Shown piece after piece: positions 61,639 to 62,642 of a stretch of 62,642 nt of DNA. The position numbers and the translations under genes were made by a program. How positions within the stretch are numbered: position 1 is the first letter of the stretch; each line of letters starts with the position of its first letter. The notes under the pieces were generated by a model. That model searched no databases. It saw only the letters and a program-made list of their open reading frames with translations, and was not told where the DNA came from. Source of the DNA: UMGS1387 sp045540015 (GTDB lineage Bacteria > Bacillota > Clostridia > Oscillospirales > CAG-382); assembly GCA_045540015.1 (NCBI GenBank), contig JAZQGP010000029.1:1-62642 (forward strand), in the 5' to 3' direction.

Positions 61639-62055
61639 ATGGCTAAACAGTATAGTGTTACAGTAAACGGAACAGTTTATGATGTTATTGTTGAAGAAGT
61701 TGGGGCAGTAAGCGCTCCTGTAGCAGCTCCTGCACCCGTAGCAGCTCCTGCTCCTGCAGCAGCACCCGCACCTGCAGCAGCTCCTGCCCCCGCAGCTCCC
61801 GCAGCAGCACCCGCACCTGCAGCTCCCGCAGCAGCCGGCGCCGGCGAAAAGATTTGTGCTCCTCTTAACGGAACAGTTCTTGATGTAAAGGTTGCAAACG
61901 GTGCTTCTGTTAAAAAGGGTGACCTTCTCTTTATCATTGAAGCAATGAAGATGGAGAATGAAATTCTTTCTCCTGCAGACGGAACAATTACCTCTGTTGT
62001 TGCACAGAAGGGCGGCACCGTAAATGCAGGCGACGTTCTTGCTACAATAGCATAA
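61639..62055 (+). CDS. biotin carboxyl carrier protein of the decarboxylase
   Basis: A 138-residue carrier. Residues 1-25 are a small N-terminal strand pair. Residues about 28-70 form an Ala/Pro-rich flexible linker (repeats of APAPAAAPAPA). Residues 70-138 form the biotinyl domain with EAMKMEN, whose Lys is biotinylated. It carries carboxyl from the MmdA-like subunit to the membrane beta subunit. It has a GAGAAAGAGAG leader. Confidence 0.93.
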   Translation: MAKQYSVTVNGTVYDVIVEEVGAVSAPVAAPAPVAAPAPAAAPAPAAAPAPAAPAAAPAPAAPAAAGAGEKICAPLNGTVLDVKVANGASVKKGDLLFIIEAMKMENEILSPADGTITSVVAQKGGTVNAGDVLATIA

Positions 62056-62088
62056 GCTCCTTTTAAACAGTAAGGAGGATAACATCAG

Positions 62089-62642
62089 ATGAATTTTATT
62101 GAAAGCCTTATAAACCTGTGGGAGTCAACCGGTATCTATAAGATGCTTTATATGGCTGACGAAGCAGGCGTGGTTACACTTAATATGGGCTTTGTAAAGA
62201 CTTTGATAATGTACCTGATTGTCGGAGTACTTGTTTACCTTGCAATCGGTAAGAAGTTTGAGCCGTTGCTCCTTCTTCCCATTGCATTCGGTATGCTTCT
62301 TGCAAATCTCCCGGGTACAGGTCTTTACCATCCCGAATTGTTTATTGATCCGATTGATCCTGCCGCAAAGCTTGACATAGTAAAGATTGTCAAAGAAGGC
62401 GGACTTATGGACTTTCTGTATCTCGGCGTAAAGCTCGGTATATATCCGTCGCTGATATTCCTCGGCGTAGGTGCTATGACTGACTTTACTCCTCTTATAG
62501 CAAATCCGAAGTCACTTCTTCTCGGTGCTGCGGCACAGTTTGGTATTTACGTTGCATTTGTAGGCGCTCTCTGTCTTGGATTTACTCCTGCAGAAGCAGC
62601 TTCTATAGGAATAATCGGCGGTGCTGACGGTCCTACTGCAAT
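62089..62642 (+). CDS. Na+-pumping decarboxylase beta subunit (partial, runs off the right edge)
   Basis: The first 184 codons of an OadB/MmdB/GcdB-type subunit. It begins NFIESLINLWESTGIYKMLY. Several membrane helices are visible, along with PIAFGMLLANLPGTGLY and FLGVGAMTDFTPLIANPKSL, and the window ends in the conserved GIIGGADGPTA segment. The family decarboxylates carboxybiotin and exports Na+. AAGGAGG precedes the ATG by 9 nt. The gene is cut by the window end. Confidence 0.94.
   Translation, partial: MNFIESLINLWESTGIYKMLYMADEAGVVTLNMGFVKTLIMYLIVGVLVYLAIGKKFEPLLLLPIAFGMLLANLPGTGLYHPELFIDPIDPAAKLDIVKIVKEGGLMDFLYLGVKLGIYPSLIFLGVGAMTDFTPLIANPKSLLLGAAAQFGIYVAFVGALCLGFTPAEAASIGIIGGADGPTA

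Noticed and set aside
61677..62018. Gly/Ala-rich minus-strand open frame
   Set aside because: Shadow of the Ala/Pro-rich linker of the biotin carrier on the other strand.

Overview
The window is about 62.6 kb of a low-to-moderate G+C Firmicutes chromosome, most likely an anaerobic gut-type member of the Clostridia (Oscillospiraceae/Ruminococcaceae-like). The evidence is gene content: spore maturation genes spmA/spmB, AbrB, a complete Rnf complex, acetate kinase, a split transketolase, stand-alone purJ/purO instead of purH, a biotin-dependent acyl-CoA decarboxylase, and strong AGGAGG ribosome sites. Assignment to a genus is not possible from the sequence alone.

Layout. 1-4.6 kb: AraC regulator, MATE exporter, spmA/spmB, AbrB and a peptidoglycan amidase. 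4.6-15.1 kb (minus strand): one arginine operon argC-argJ-argB-argD-argF-carA-carB behind a strong sigma-A promoter with ArgR-box-like sites. 15.3-18.8 kb: two tRNA-Ser genes, a ZTP riboswitch controlling purO-purJ, a small helical protein and dut. 18.9-24.6 kb: a DUF554 protein, then an accessory island: two promoter-driven structured RNAs bracketing a large phage/ICE polyvalent-protein fragment that has lost both ends. 24.6-29.8 kb (minus): rnfCDGEAB. 29.9-39.6 kb: a YbaK-type deacylase, two HAD phosphatases, an alpha/beta hydrolase followed by a MurF-like ligase and Ddl, NrnA, small membrane proteins, an rRNA methyltransferase and a PHP phosphoesterase. 39.7-41.8 kb: CIRCE-controlled groES-groEL. 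41.8-44.4 kb: an amino-acid-binding protein fused to S-layer domains, a tandem 169-bp structured repeat and a DMT transporter. 44.4-62.6 kb: housekeeping and cell-division cluster (cca, miaA, HlyD-like, yggS, sepF, ylmG, ylmH, divIVA, ileS, lspA, rluD), transketolase halves, ackA, DUF1294, and a decarboxylase operon that runs off the right edge.

Most notable. The carbamoyl-phosphate synthase of the arginine operon is doubly abnormal. The small subunit CarA has lost all three catalytic residues of its glutaminase site (Cys to Gly243, His to Phe327, Glu to Asp329), so it cannot release ammonia from glutamine in the usual way. The large subunit CarB is fused in frame to a full-length diaminopimelate epimerase (DapF) domain in which the first catalytic Cys is Ala (residue 1139), while the usual ligand-binding residues remain. 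Read together, this suggests a free-ammonia-fed synthase carrying a catalytically crippled amino-acid-binding domain, perhaps a sensor. That functional reading is inference; the residue changes are read directly from the DNA.

The second candidate for something undescribed is the pair of tandem structured repeats at 43177-43514, whose two copies keep the same multi-hairpin fold with different stem sequences. The third is the pair of structured RNAs bracketing the polyvalent-protein relic.
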